DNA of 64,000 nucleotides. Source: UMGS1696 sp964623635. GTDB taxonomy: Bacteria; Bacillota; Clostridia; Oscillospirales; CAG-272. Of this stretch, positions 54,409 through 63,004 are shown piece by piece (the stretch's first letter is position 1; each line of letters opens with the position of its first letter). Position numbers and translations under genes: made by a program. Location of the stretch: the NCBI GenBank assembly GCA_964623635.1, contig CAZUUA010000003.1, forward strand, positions 1-64,000. The letters run 5' to 3'. Below the pieces are notes generated by a model. That model saw nothing but the letters and a program-made list of their open reading frames with translations, made no database searches and was not told where the DNA came from.

Positions 54409-54882
54409 TCAATAAAAAAGCAGAACGATGGACAGGACCAACAAAAAAGGCAATGTCCGGTACATCTGGTTTTTGGCGTGCAGATCCTCTTTTTGCTTAG
54501 TCAGAAGCCGATCCAGTTGTTCGCAGGTGTATCGGCACAACCGCAACTCCTCTTCTTTATACCCTTTCCCGACCGATCTCCCATAGGATAGCAGAACTTC
54601 TCTGACGGCATCTGACAAATGCGGAAGCTCTTCCAAAGCTGCCAGTAGGTCTTGGTTCTGCCATTTTGCGTAAAAGCCATAGCTGTCCAGCAGTGGACTG
54701 GTGTATTCACGGCTGATCTCGTCCAATGGTTTGGCAAAGCATTCGATGTTCTTTTGTATCCAGTCCATCAGGCCACACAGTTCTTCCAGGAGTTGTCGTT
54801 TGCGTTGTCCCAACCACTGCCGGCTGTAGCTGTAATACAAAGCCGTTGCCAGTAGCACAAAGATCCCCAGCGTCTTTGTCAT
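54409..54882 (-). CDS. spoIIIAB: Stage III sporulation protein AB
   Basis: The 157-residue protein has an N-terminal helix (residues 4-20), a helical middle (LCGLMDWIQKNIECFAKPLD, then DAVREVLLSYGRSVGKGYKE) and a C-terminal hydrophobic helix (RTLPFLLVLSIVLLFY). This fits SpoIIIAB, which is distantly related to type II secretion GspF proteins. It starts 7 bases after the spoIIIAA stop. Confidence 0.92.
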   Translation of the reverse strand: MTKTLGIFVLLATALYYSYSRQWLGQRKRQLLEELCGLMDWIQKNIECFAKPLDEISREYTSPLLDSYGFYAKWQNQDLLAALEELPHLSDAVREVLLSYGRSVGKGYKEEELRLCRYTCEQLDRLLTKQKEDLHAKNQMYRTLPFLLVLSIVLLFY

Positions 54883-54888
54883 AGTCCG

Positions 54889-55776
54889 TTACCCCCGTGC
54901 GGGATACAATGTGCCGGTGTGCGCCTTATCGATCCCATAATACCATTGGAACCACGCCGGGATGTTCTGCAGCAGCGGATGGTTTTGCAGCGCTTCCAGG
55001 CTTCCGGCGTGGACAGAAGCACCGATCCGCACACCGCTGCCAAAGCATTGCAAAAGAGCTTGTCTGTCCTCTGCAGAGGATATCTCATCACAAACGATGT
55101 AGTCCGGAGACAGGGTACGAAGTGCGATCTCCATGCCTTGGCTCCGTGGATACCCCGACAAAACGTCCAGCATCCGGCATTGCTCCAGACCAACGTTTAA
55201 TTCGTATCGTGTATCGATCAAGGCGACCCGAAGCGGATGTGGAGGATCGGAAAGACGTGCGGCCAGCTCCCGCAGCACCGTGGTCTTGCCCATACCCGGT
55301 GGGGAGAACACAAGCACGCTATCTTGAAAATGACTTGCTGCCAGTGCGTCGTATATCTCCCGACCGGCTTCCGGAATCCTGTGTGGCAACCGGATACAGA
55401 GAGACGAGACGTCCCGCAGCACGGTGATCCTACCATTCTCTACGACAGCTCTACCACACACACCCACACGGATCCCACCCGCCACACAGATGTACCCCTC
55501 TCGCAGTGTCTCTGCATGGGAATAGAGCGAATGGCTGCACAGCATTTGCACCGTCCTTTGCATCATCTCCGGACTGCAGGAAAGCGCCAACGAATGGGAA
55601 TTGCCGGATAGGGTGATCACAATCGGTCGGTGGATGCGGATCCGTATCTCCTCCAAAAGAGACAGCCGGCGTCCCTGGTACAGTGGCAGTACTTTTCGGA
55701 TGCTATCCGCAATCATAGGGTCCAGGCGTGCCAAAATGGTTTCCTCCAGCATCTTCTCTTGCGCAGCAGATTCCAT
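54889..55776 (-). CDS. spoIIIAA: Stage III sporulation protein AA, ATPase
   Basis: The 295-residue protein is a secretion-type AAA-like ATPase. It shows LLEEIRIRIHRPIVIT, Walker A FSPPGMGKTTVLRELAA, Walker B-like DYIVCDEISSAEDRQALLQC and a late ASVHAGSLEAL. It powers the SpoIIIA-SpoIIQ channel. It heads the operon; sigma-E control would be expected but I could not fix a convincing sigma-E promoter. The start at 55776 follows GGGAG; 55791 is an alternative. Confidence 0.94.
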   Translation of the reverse strand: MESAAQEKMLEETILARLDPMIADSIRKVLPLYQGRRLSLLEEIRIRIHRPIVITLSGNSHSLALSCSPEMMQRTVQMLCSHSLYSHAETLREGYICVAGGIRVGVCGRAVVENGRITVLRDVSSLCIRLPHRIPEAGREIYDALAASHFQDSVLVFSPPGMGKTTVLRELAARLSDPPHPLRVALIDTRYELNVGLEQCRMLDVLSGYPRSQGMEIALRTLSPDYIVCDEISSAEDRQALLQCFGSGVRIGASVHAGSLEALQNHPLLQNIPAWFQWYYGIDKAHTGTLYPARG

Positions 55777-55839
55777 AACTCCATCTCCCATCGTCCCGTG
55801 TACAAGCGTTGTATGATCATGTATATGGCATTGCACGCA

Positions 55840-55869
55840 AAAAAAGAACTGTCTCCGAAGAAACAGTTC
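55840..55869 (-). terminator. Terminator after the cytidylate-kinase-like gene
   Basis: On the - strand GAACTGT pairs with ACAGTTC around TTCTTCGGAG, followed by seven T's. Confidence 0.85.
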
Positions 55870-55880
55870 CGGGAAATCCG

Positions 55881-56495
55881 TTACATCATTTCCATATACG
55901 ATTGGATAAGCTTGGCTGTATTCTCGATCCCGATCTTGTCAGTGGATACGATCAGGTCGTAATTTTCCAGCTTGGCCCATTTGCCGCCGGTGTAGTAGTT
56001 GTAGTAGTTGGAACGCCGCCGGTCTGTCTTGACGATCAGATCCTTGGCATCGCCTTCGCTGAGGTCATGACGCTGCATGATGGTCTTCACACGATTGTCG
56101 AAATCTGCGCTGACAAACACACGAAGCAGATTTGTGTGATCGGCCAGTACATAGTCGGCGCACCGCCCCACGATGATCGCACCCTTGTTTTCCTTGGCGA
56201 TGTCCCGAATGATCTCCGATTGTACCGTAAACAGCTTATCGTTCAGTGGTACGTGCAGACTGCTTGCACCGGCATGATACGTGGACGAACCCAGTGCCAG
56301 CGTATACAGCAAGCTGTTGGCTGCTTTTTCGTCGGCTGCATGCAAAACGGCTTGATTTAGTCCACTTTTTTGTGCTGCCATCGTGATCAGATCTTTGTCA
56401 TAATAGCTAAGCCCCGTCAGCTCTGCCAACTTCAGTCCTACTTCCCGACCGCCGCTTCCGTACTGTCTCGCAATGGTAATAACCGCATTTTTCAT
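55881..56495 (-). CDS. Cytidylate-kinase-like family protein
   Basis: The 204-residue protein starts with ITIARQYGSGGREVGLKLAE, in which the P-loop glycines of nucleoside monophosphate kinases are altered to GSGGR, followed by a lid region rich in Tyr/Asn (RRRSNYYNYYTGGKWAKLEN). The family is widespread in Clostridia; its substrate is unproven and the true cytidylate kinase is usually encoded elsewhere. It has its own promoter and terminator. The start at 56495 follows GGAGG. Confidence 0.85.
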   Translation of the reverse strand: MKNAVITIARQYGSGGREVGLKLAELTGLSYYDKDLITMAAQKSGLNQAVLHAADEKAANSLLYTLALGSSTYHAGASSLHVPLNDKLFTVQSEIIRDIAKENKGAIIVGRCADYVLADHTNLLRVFVSADFDNRVKTIMQRHDLSEGDAKDLIVKTDRRRSNYYNYYTGGKWAKLENYDLIVSTDKIGIENTAKLIQSYMEMM

Positions 56496-56559
56496 GTGTA
56501 TGCAACCTCCTATGGTATTTCTATACAAATTAAGCCTACAAATCGCCGGCTGTATATAT

Positions 56560-56588
56560 AGTATACCATAAACGGTTGCGAAATTCAA
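56560..56588 (-). promoter_or_regulatory. Promoter of the cytidylate-kinase-like gene
   Basis: On the - strand TTGAAT (56583-56588) and TATACT (56560-56565) have a 17-base spacer. Confidence 0.7.
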
Positions 56589-56608
56589 TAGCTGCATCCA
56601 CTTTTTTG

Positions 56609-56648
56609 AAAAAATAAAACACAGCAGCCCATACAGGACTACCGTGTT
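56609..56648 (-). terminator. Terminator after rpiB
   Basis: On the - strand ACACGGTAGTCC pairs with GGGCTGCTGTGT with G-U pairs around TGTAT, followed by TTATTTTTTC. Confidence 0.85.
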
Positions 56649-56680
56649 CATAGGTCGATGTGTTTGCTTTATATCGATAT

Positions 56681-57136
56681 TCAGTCTTTTTGTTCCAGTG
56701 CCATCATCATATCGACCCGACGGGCGTGTTTGCCACCTTCGTAGTCGGTCTCCAGGAAAGCATGGGCCAGTTCCAGAGCAAGCCCTTCCCCAACGACTCT
56801 GGCACCCATACACAGGATATTGGCATCGTTGTGCAGACGGGTGTACTTGGCACTGAAAATATCAGAGCAGCAGGCCGCACGGATCCCTTTGATCTTGTTG
56901 GCCGCCATGCTCATGCCAATACCGGTACCACAGCACAGGATCGCCAACGTAGCCGAATGATCTCGGATGGTGTCCGCTACCTTTTCCGCATAGATGGGAT
57001 AATCGCAGCTGGCAGCAGAATCGGTACCACAGTCGATCACGGTGTAGCCTTCTGCCGTCAGGGTATCTCTCAGATAATTTTTCAGCGCAAAACCGGCATG
57101 GTCACTGCCGATCGCAATGGTCATTTTTTCAGTCAT
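56681..57136 (-). CDS. rpiB: Ribose-5-phosphate isomerase B
   Basis: The 151-residue protein has IAIGSDHAGFALKNYL at its start, the catalytic Cys region LAILCCGTGIGMSMAANK, and NDANILCMGARVVG. It interconverts ribose-5-phosphate and ribulose-5-phosphate; LacAB-like enzymes are related, but the motifs fit RpiB. It is last in the fhs-tsaE-tsaB-rpiB operon, 12 bases after tsaB. AAGGAG precedes the start. Confidence 0.95.
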   Translation of the reverse strand: MTEKMTIAIGSDHAGFALKNYLRDTLTAEGYTVIDCGTDSAASCDYPIYAEKVADTIRDHSATLAILCCGTGIGMSMAANKIKGIRAACCSDIFSAKYTRLHNDANILCMGARVVGEGLALELAHAFLETDYEGGKHARRVDMMMALEQKD

Positions 57137-57148
57137 GATATAGTCTCC

Positions 57149-57868
57149 TTAGATATTTTCTTCTTTGGCGAGCCGTTCTTCTCTTTCCCGTTCTGCCTGG
57201 GATTTCCGCAGATACATGGGAGAGAGGGCCGCTTCGGTATATATGGATGGATCCGGTGCGTTCCGATACTGCGTAGCTGCGGCACAGGCGACACTGAATC
57301 CATAGGGGTATCGCAGTACCTCCGGTGTCTCTGCCAGCTGCACAGCGTCTCCCATAACCGTACGAAGCATGGCGTACCCATCTCCGGCAGCATATACCGT
57401 TTCACCACGTGCGACAAGCTGTGCGGCCACTGTTTCGATCGGCAGTTGATCATCGGGTGTCAGTCGAATCGGTGCATGGATCCCATCGGCCTGGAACAGT
57501 GCAGTATATACATGATTCCGTCTGGCGTTGATCACCGGGCACAGGATCCCGTGGTACCCCACCAGATTCCACGCCAACGTCTCCAGAGAGGATACGCCAA
57601 TGCAAGGTATCTTATGTGAAAACGCCAGTCCCTTGATGGTGGATACGCCGATGCGCACACCCGTGAAGGAACCAGGCCCGGCGGATACTGCCATCAGGTC
57701 GATCTGTGGGATCTCTAAAGATAGGTTGACCAGCAGCGATTCGATCATGGGTAAGATCGTTGTGCTGTGTGTCGTGGTCTGGATGGTGTATTGTCCCAAT
57801 ACGGTACCATCACGCCAAACGGCCACAGAAGCAGTAGGCGTGGTCGTATCCAGTGCTAAAATGTGCAT
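57149..57868 (-). CDS. tsaB: tRNA threonylcarbamoyladenosine biosynthesis protein TsaB
   Basis: The 239-residue protein has ILALDTTTPTASVAVW at the N-terminus, the family motif SAGPGSFTGVRIGVSTIKGL and PVINARRNHVYTALF. TsaB is the catalytically inactive partner that scaffolds TsaD and TsaE in making t6A37 of tRNAs. Its start overlaps the end of tsaE by 13 bases. The C-terminus is charged (REREERLAKEE). Confidence 0.95.
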   Translation of the reverse strand: MHILALDTTTPTASVAVWRDGTVLGQYTIQTTTHSTTILPMIESLLVNLSLEIPQIDLMAVSAGPGSFTGVRIGVSTIKGLAFSHKIPCIGVSSLETLAWNLVGYHGILCPVINARRNHVYTALFQADGIHAPIRLTPDDQLPIETVAAQLVARGETVYAAGDGYAMLRTVMGDAVQLAETPEVLRYPYGFSVACAAATQYRNAPDPSIYTEAALSPMYLRKSQAEREREERLAKEENI

Positions 57869-58296
57869 GGCAGTTCCTCCGACATCGTGATTTTCCGGGT
57901 ATGCTCGTCCACCTTATCGATATGCACCGTCACAGCCTTCTCCGGCATGGCGTCTCCGATGTGCTCACACCATTCGGCGATACAATATCCGGACTCGACA
58001 TATTCGTCAAAGCCCATGCCAAAAAGATCCTCTTCGGAGGTAATCCGATATAGATCAAAGTGGAACAGCGGCTTTTTGCCCTGCCGATACTCGTTTACGA
58101 TGGTATACGTAGGACTTTTTACCCGGCTTCCCGGAGACAGGATGCTGGCGAAGCCTCGTACAAAGGCAGTCTTTCCGGCACCCAAATCTCCGTATAAGGC
58201 AACAAATACAGGGAAAACATCGCTTTGCAGCAGATGCTGTGCCAAGGCACGCCCCACTTGTTCCGTTTTGTCTACCGAATGCGATAGAATTTCCAT
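57856..58296 (-). CDS. tsaE: tRNA threonylcarbamoyladenosine biosynthesis ATPase TsaE
   Basis: The 146-residue protein has Walker A LYGDLGAGKTAFVRG, the family motif VKSPTYTIVNEY, and the Walker B-like FHFDLYRITSEEDLFGMGFD. TsaE hydrolyses ATP during t6A synthesis. It begins 3 bases after the fhs stop with no clear ribosome site of its own, so it is probably translated by coupling. Confidence 0.95.
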   Translation of the reverse strand: MEILSHSVDKTEQVGRALAQHLLQSDVFPVFVALYGDLGAGKTAFVRGFASILSPGSRVKSPTYTIVNEYRQGKKPLFHFDLYRITSEEDLFGMGFDEYVESGYCIAEWCEHIGDAMPEKAVTVHIDKVDEHTRKITMSEELPCTF

Positions 58297-58299
58297 AGA

Positions 58300-59973
58300 T
58301 CAGAACAGACCCGTGATGGTACCGGCATCATCCACATCGATCCGATAGGCAGCAGGAGACTTAGGCAGACCGGGCATGGTCATGATAGCACCGGTCAGTA
58401 CGACCACAAATCCGGCACCGGCAGACAGCTTGATCTCCCGAACGTGGATCCGGAAGCCGGAAGGACGTCCCAGTTTGGTGGCATCGTCGGACAGAGAGTA
58501 CTGGGTCTTCGCCATACATACCGGGAAACGGCTGTAGGCAGGATCCATAGCTTCGATGTCCCGGAGAGAACGGAGTGCAGCCGGATCGTAGTCTACGCCA
58601 TCAGCACCATAGATCTCACGGGCAATGGTCTCGATCTTTTCCTGGATAGACAGCTCGTCTGCGTAGATCGGTGCAAAGGAGGATTCCTTTTCGCAGGCAG
58701 CAACGACCTTTTCAGCCAGCTCCAGACCACCTTCGCCACCCTTGGCAAATACTTCGGACAGAGCAAAATCGGCACCGTTCTTCCGGCAGATCTCTTCCAC
58801 CAGAGCCAGCTCCGCATCGGTATCGTCGGCAAACCGGTTGATAGCTACCACTACCGGCACACCGTACTTTTGCAGATTGGAAATATGGGCTTCCAGGTTC
58901 ACACTACCCTTGGCCAGTGCTTCCAGGTTCTCACCCTTCAGAGCATCCTTAGCCACGCCGCCATTGTACTTCAACGCACGAACGGTAGCCACCAGAACCA
59001 CGGCATTGGGCTTCAGACCGGCAAAGCGACACTTGATATCCAAGAACTTTTCGGCACCCAGATCCGCACCAAAACCAGCTTCGGTGATGGTGTAGTCACA
59101 CAGCTTCAGTGCCAGCTTGGTAGCCCGAACGGAGTTACAGCCATGTGCAATGTTGGCAAAGGGACCACCATGGATCAGAGCAGGCGTGTTCTCTACGGTC
59201 TGTACCAGATTGGGCTGGATGGCATCCTTCAGCAGTGCAGCCATAGAACCCACGGCGTTCAGGTCACGGGCATATACAGGCTTGCCGGAACGGGTGTAGG
59301 CCACCAGAATGTTGCCCAGTCTTCTCTTCAAGTCAGCGATATCCTCTGCCAGGCACAGGATAGCCATTACTTCGCTGGCAACGGTGATCATAAAGTGGTC
59401 TTCCCGTACAACGCCGTCAGCCTTACCACCCATACCCACAACAATGTTCCGCAGGGCACGGTCGTTGGTATCGGTCACACGAGCAAACAGGATGCGGCGA
59501 GTATCGATGTCCAGCTCATTACCCTGGTGGATGTGGTTGTCGATGATGGCGCACAGCAGGTTATTGGCAGCGGTGATGGCATGGAAGTCACCGGTGAAAT
59601 GCAGGTTGATATCTTCCATAGGCAGCACCTGAGCATATCCACCACCGGCGGCACCACCTTTCACGCCAAACACAGGTCCCAGAGAAGGTTCACGCAGTGC
59701 AATGATGCTGTTCTTGCCCAGCTTATGCATGGCCATACCCAGACCGACTGTGGTCGTGGTTTTTCCTTCTCCGGCAGGTGTCGGGTTGATAGCAGTTACA
59801 AGGATCAGCTTGCCGTTCTTCTTATCGGCCAGTCTCTTGGATACATCGTCCGTGATCTTAGCCTTGTACTTGCCGTACATTTCCAGTTCATCTGCAGAAA
59901 TGCCCAAACCTTCTGCAATGGCGGTGATGGGTTTCAAAGTAGCCTGTTGTGCGATCTGAATATCTGTAAGCAT
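58300..59973 (-). CDS. fhs: Formate--tetrahydrofolate ligase
   Basis: The 557-residue protein has AINPTPAGEGKTTTTVGLGM with the ATP-binding loop, KGGAAGGGYAQVLPMEDINL, the metal-binding and folate regions, and the C-terminal SAGAGFVVVLTGAIMTMPGL. It activates formate to 10-formyl-THF for purine and formyl-Met synthesis or the acetyl-CoA pathway methyl branch. It leads the operon under a TTGCAA/TATAAT promoter with a 110-base leader. GGAGGAG precedes the start. Confidence 0.97.
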   Translation of the reverse strand: MLTDIQIAQQATLKPITAIAEGLGISADELEMYGKYKAKITDDVSKRLADKKNGKLILVTAINPTPAGEGKTTTTVGLGMAMHKLGKNSIIALREPSLGPVFGVKGGAAGGGYAQVLPMEDINLHFTGDFHAITAANNLLCAIIDNHIHQGNELDIDTRRILFARVTDTNDRALRNIVVGMGGKADGVVREDHFMITVASEVMAILCLAEDIADLKRRLGNILVAYTRSGKPVYARDLNAVGSMAALLKDAIQPNLVQTVENTPALIHGGPFANIAHGCNSVRATKLALKLCDYTITEAGFGADLGAEKFLDIKCRFAGLKPNAVVLVATVRALKYNGGVAKDALKGENLEALAKGSVNLEAHISNLQKYGVPVVVAINRFADDTDAELALVEEICRKNGADFALSEVFAKGGEGGLELAEKVVAACEKESSFAPIYADELSIQEKIETIAREIYGADGVDYDPAALRSLRDIEAMDPAYSRFPVCMAKTQYSLSDDATKLGRPSGFRIHVREIKLSAGAGFVVVLTGAIMTMPGLPKSPAAYRIDVDDAGTITGLF

Positions 59974-60050
59974 ATAGACTCCTCCACTGTTCTGTTAGCA
60001 TTATACCCGGTAACAAAGTAAGCCGGATATCTCAGTCGATTTCGAATGTT

Positions 60051-60116
60051 GGATCTTATGGAAAAACAAGATCCGTTGTATAGACGTATTATACCATATT
60101 CTTTGTCGGATTGCAA
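60051..60116 (-). promoter_or_regulatory. Promoter and leader hairpin of the fhs operon
   Basis: On the - strand TTGCAA (60111-60116) and TATAAT (60088-60093) have a 17-base spacer. The leader contains a 7-bp hairpin, GGATCTT with AAGATCC (60051-60074). The rest of 59974-60265 shows nothing else recognisable. Confidence 0.65.
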
Positions 60117-60265
60117 ATGGTATTTACACCACATTCTGCATTTTTTTCTGAAAAATCCATGTACATATCCTCTATATAGTATCCGTATGAGAAGGATGTT
60201 CTCCTGTGTATATATTCTACTTATGTAGATGCAAAAGAAAAGATGAATTTTTTTGAAAAAAGTAC

Positions 60266-60294
60266 TTGACAAATGCGGATAAATGTGGTATACT
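60266..60294 (+). promoter_or_regulatory. Promoter of tRNA-Lys
   Basis: TTGACA (60266-60271) and TATACT (60289-60294) have a 17-base spacer. Its sequence is nearly the same as the tRNA-Arg promoter at 63097-63125. Confidence 0.85.
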
Positions 60295-60335
60295 ATAAAA
60301 GCTGTGAGGCAATGCTTCAACAGAAACTCAAGAAT

Positions 60336-60408
60336 GCCCCATTAGCTCAGTTGGTAGAGCACTTGACTTTTAATCAAGTTGTCCGGAGTTCGACTCTCCG
60401 ATGGAGCA
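60336..60408 (+). tRNA. tRNA-Lys (anticodon UUU)
   Basis: The 73-base gene folds as a cloverleaf: D stem GCTC/GAGC, anticodon stem CTTGA/TCAAG with loop CTTTTAA (anticodon TTT), T stem CGGAG/CTCCG with TTCGACT. The acceptor GCCCCAT/ATGGAGC has one C-A mismatch at the third pair. Discriminator A; CCA is not encoded. A terminator follows. Confidence 0.95.
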
Positions 60409-60415
60409 TCCACAT

Positions 60416-60448
60416 GACACCGTTTCAGAAATGAGGCGGTGTTTTTCA
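60416..60448 (+). terminator. Terminator after tRNA-Lys
   Basis: ACACCG (60417-60422) pairs with CGGTGT (60437-60442), followed by TTTTC. Confidence 0.8.
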
Positions 60449-60529
60449 TTCTCTGTATGTAGCACACCCATGACCCGATCCATCGATCATGGTGCTGTGA
60501 TCCTATGGACGAACAAATGGAGGATTTCT

Positions 60530-62713
60530 ATGAAGATCTGTTTTCTCTGTGATCTGCATCTTCCCCATCATATGGGTCATAAAGACCCGCAGTCCCCGGA
60601 TGCAATCCAATACGATGTACTGCGCTGGGCCATGGACGATATCCGCAAGAAGCAGGCAGATGCTCTGGTCGTTCCCGGCGATTTTACAGTGCACGGAGAT
60701 ATAGCCCCGGCGGAAACGTTCCTAACAGCGGTACAGGATCTGGGCATTCCCTATGTGATTTGCACCGGCAATTCTGAATATCGGAATCCGGAAACAAAGG
60801 CCTACTTCCGTGCGCTGGCTTCTCCGACTGTTTGCGATATCGGTGGTGGCTGGAGGGTGTTGGCGCTGCACGATGGCGAGGGACAACTGCCGGAAGAAGA
60901 CTATGCGGCTTTGGAAATGGTAGACGAGCGCTGTATCGTGGCAATGCACCATCCGTTTTCCACACTTCCCTCTCCCCATTGGGAAAGACTGCAGGCCTGG
61001 CGTGAAAAGCATCCCACAGTGCCAGTGTTTTATGGGCATCTCCATCACACAAAAAACGATGGAGATAGCCATATGCTGCCGGCGGCCGATCCGGACAAAG
61101 TGGCAGGGGAACAGCCGGGCATCACCTATTACGATACAGACACACGCAAGCTGGAGACGGCTTATTATTTCTGCCCCATTCCGGTGGATCTGCTTGCCCA
61201 TATCGGGATCTCCTGTTATCGTCCGGCCATCGATATTCCCTATGCAGCGGAGAATCACCTGTCCTGTATCGAACTGCGGCCGGCTGCAATGGAGATGGAC
61301 CCGGCAGAACTAGACACATTGGTCCACACCTGGCGGCAGTCTGGCGGTACCTGTTTGTCTTTGCACGCACCGGATCTGGCCGATGCACAGGGACAGGTCG
61401 CTGTGGCTGCATGGGAACGCTTCATCGCATTTGCCGATCGTCTGCACTGCGACAGGATCACCGTACACGTACCGTCGATTGCTTTGTCGGTACTGCGTTC
61501 GACTCCGGATACACTTACCTATGCGGCCGAATTTGCTGCTGCACAGCTACAGCGGCTACCAGAAGGCTGCGTGGTCGGTATGGAGAATATGCACATTTGC
61601 CCCGGTGAAACAGCACAGGAACGACGGTATGGTGCGACACCGGAAGAATGCCTCACATTTATCCGGCTGGTGCGGGAACGATGTGATCTGCCAATTGGTA
61701 TGCATCTGGATGTGGGACACGCCCGGAACAATATGCCGCTGGTGGAAACCTATACGCTAGGTCCCTGGTATGCGGAGGTGGGTGCTGATACCGTAGGCTA
61801 TCACATCCATCAGGTGCTGCAGGATGCCAAGGGACTGCACAACCACAATCCCATCTCCAATTTCTATGGACCCATGATCTCCTATGCCTCCTTTTTCAAA
61901 ATGTGGACAAAGGGTATCCTGCACCATGCGCCGGTGATCTTGGAAGTGCGTCCTACCGAAACAGACCCCATGCCATATCGTTGTTCCATTGAAATTTTGC
62001 AAAAAGATGCCGACCGACACGTGTTCGATATCCATTCCCACACCCACTACAGCTTCTGTGGCCGGGACGATCCTCAGCTGGTGGTCGATACTGCTGTTGA
62101 GAATGGGATCCGGCTGTTCGGGATATGCGACCACAACTACGGCATTGGCAAACGGAAGGCAGAATATTTGCGTGTCATGCGACGGCTGGCAGAAGAAAAC
62201 CGAGATCGGCTCCGGATGCTGGTGGGGATCGAGATCGCTACCATTCCACAAAATTATGACATTGCAGACCCTGCTGAAATATCCGGATATGATTATTGCC
62301 TGATCGAACATATCACCCAGGACGAAAGCATTGTGGGTGGTAACCTGTTTGGTTTCTGCGACAAGTTGGGAATCCGCTGCGGTATCGCCCACACGGATAT
62401 GTTCGCTTACTGCGACAAATACGGCTACGACTATCGCACATTCTTTGCGGAAATGGCAAAACGGCAGATCTTCTGGGAAATGAACGTCAGCTACGACAGC
62501 ATCCATCGGTACCGGGAGCATGGTTATGTGAAAGACTTCATGGCCGATCCGGGTAAGCAATCGATCGTTCGGGATGCCGGTGTGTATATCAGTGTAGGCT
62601 TTGATGGGCACAGACGAGAGGATTACGATGGATATCGTGTACACCGGATGTGCGACTTCCTGCAGGAAAATGGGTTCCGGCTGGCCGATGCGCTGTTTGA
62701 GGAATGCGTATGA
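60530..62713 (+). CDS. Three-domain fusion: metallophosphoesterase, xylose-isomerase-like TIM barrel, PHP phosphoesterase
   Basis: The 727-residue protein joins three hydrolase-type domains. Residues 1-230 form a calcineurin-like phosphoesterase: CDLHLPHH, VVPGDFTVHG, GNSEYR (Ser replacing the usual His of GNHE), MHHPFS and GHLHHT. Residues ~250-500 form an endonuclease IV/xylose-isomerase-like TIM barrel: SLHAPDL, GMENMHICPGE, GMHLDVGHARN and LEVRPTE. Residues ~505-727 form a PHP domain: DIHSHTHYSFCG, ICDHNYG, GIEIAT, AHTDMFAYC and SVGFDGHR. The metal ligands look largely intact. Substrates are unknown; a chain of phosphate or sugar-phosphate hydrolysis is possible. The ATG at 60530 follows GGAGG. 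Its stop overlaps a small broken gene as ATGA. Confidence 0.82.
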   Translation: MKICFLCDLHLPHHMGHKDPQSPDAIQYDVLRWAMDDIRKKQADALVVPGDFTVHGDIAPAETFLTAVQDLGIPYVICTGNSEYRNPETKAYFRALASPTVCDIGGGWRVLALHDGEGQLPEEDYAALEMVDERCIVAMHHPFSTLPSPHWERLQAWREKHPTVPVFYGHLHHTKNDGDSHMLPAADPDKVAGEQPGITYYDTDTRKLETAYYFCPIPVDLLAHIGISCYRPAIDIPYAAENHLSCIELRPAAMEMDPAELDTLVHTWRQSGGTCLSLHAPDLADAQGQVAVAAWERFIAFADRLHCDRITVHVPSIALSVLRSTPDTLTYAAEFAAAQLQRLPEGCVVGMENMHICPGETAQERRYGATPEECLTFIRLVRERCDLPIGMHLDVGHARNNMPLVETYTLGPWYAEVGADTVGYHIHQVLQDAKGLHNHNPISNFYGPMISYASFFKMWTKGILHHAPVILEVRPTETDPMPYRCSIEILQKDADRHVFDIHSHTHYSFCGRDDPQLVVDTAVENGIRLFGICDHNYGIGKRKAEYLRVMRRLAEENRDRLRMLVGIEIATIPQNYDIADPAEISGYDYCLIEHITQDESIVGGNLFGFCDKLGIRCGIAHTDMFAYCDKYGYDYRTFFAEMAKRQIFWEMNVSYDSIHRYREHGYVKDFMADPGKQSIVRDAGVYISVGFDGHRREDYDGYRVHRMCDFLQENGFRLADALFEECV

Positions 62714-62901
62714 AAACAGTATTGTTGAGCGCAGACAGTGAAATATATGTGTATAGTGTTCCGGATGAAGTAGCAGACCATCTGGAGAAATACTGTATGG
62801 AATTTTGTTGCCATTGATTATAGGAAAGTCCCGATGCTGCAAAATATCGGATCAGAATGGGGGATACAGTTGCAGTATGTTATACGGAGACTAACAATTG
62901 A
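62710..62901 (+). pseudogene. Small coupled gene with two Trp-like stop codons
   Basis: An ATG overlapping the fusion gene stop opens a 35-codon frame ending CMEFCCH, then TGA. Reading on in the same frame gives L, TAG, then ESPDAAKYRIRMGDTVAVCY before a final TGA at 62899. I recall small Firmicutes proteins with the pattern CCHWLWESP, so both stops would replace TGG Trp codons. That memory cannot be confirmed here. A terminator follows directly. Confidence 0.5.
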
Positions 62902-62909
62902 ATAAACAT

Positions 62910-62958
62910 AATCAGACCGTTGACCTGTTCCAACAAGGTCAGCGGTCTGATTTTATTC
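62910..62958. terminator. Strong bidirectional terminator
   Basis: A 17-bp stem (62910-62926 with 62936-62952, one G-U) is followed by a T-run on the + strand. The flanking A-rich bases could serve the - strand. Confidence 0.9.
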
Positions 62959-62968
62959 TCGTGAGGAA

Positions 62969-63003
62969 CAAAAAAACTCCCTACACAATTGTAAGGAGTT
63001 TTG
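62969..63003 (-). terminator. Terminator after tRNA-Arg
   Basis: On the - strand AAAACTCC pairs with GGAGTTTT around TTACAATTGTGTAG, ending in a T-run. Confidence 0.85.
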
Positions 63004-63004
63004 A

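Noticed and set aside
55777..55839. Sigma-E promoter for spoIIIA (CATACAAC on the - strand)
   Set aside because: The -10-like string is present but no matching -35 element lies at the right distance.
58444..60021. 525-codon open frame on the + strand across fhs
   Set aside because: fhs motifs are complete on the - strand; the antisense reading has no domain features.
62815..62823. Readthrough or reassignment of TGA/TAG as Trp in the small coupled gene
   Set aside because: TGA and TAG end many intact genes in this window, such as the AraC gene and spoIIIAF, so code change is not supported; nonsense mutations are simpler.
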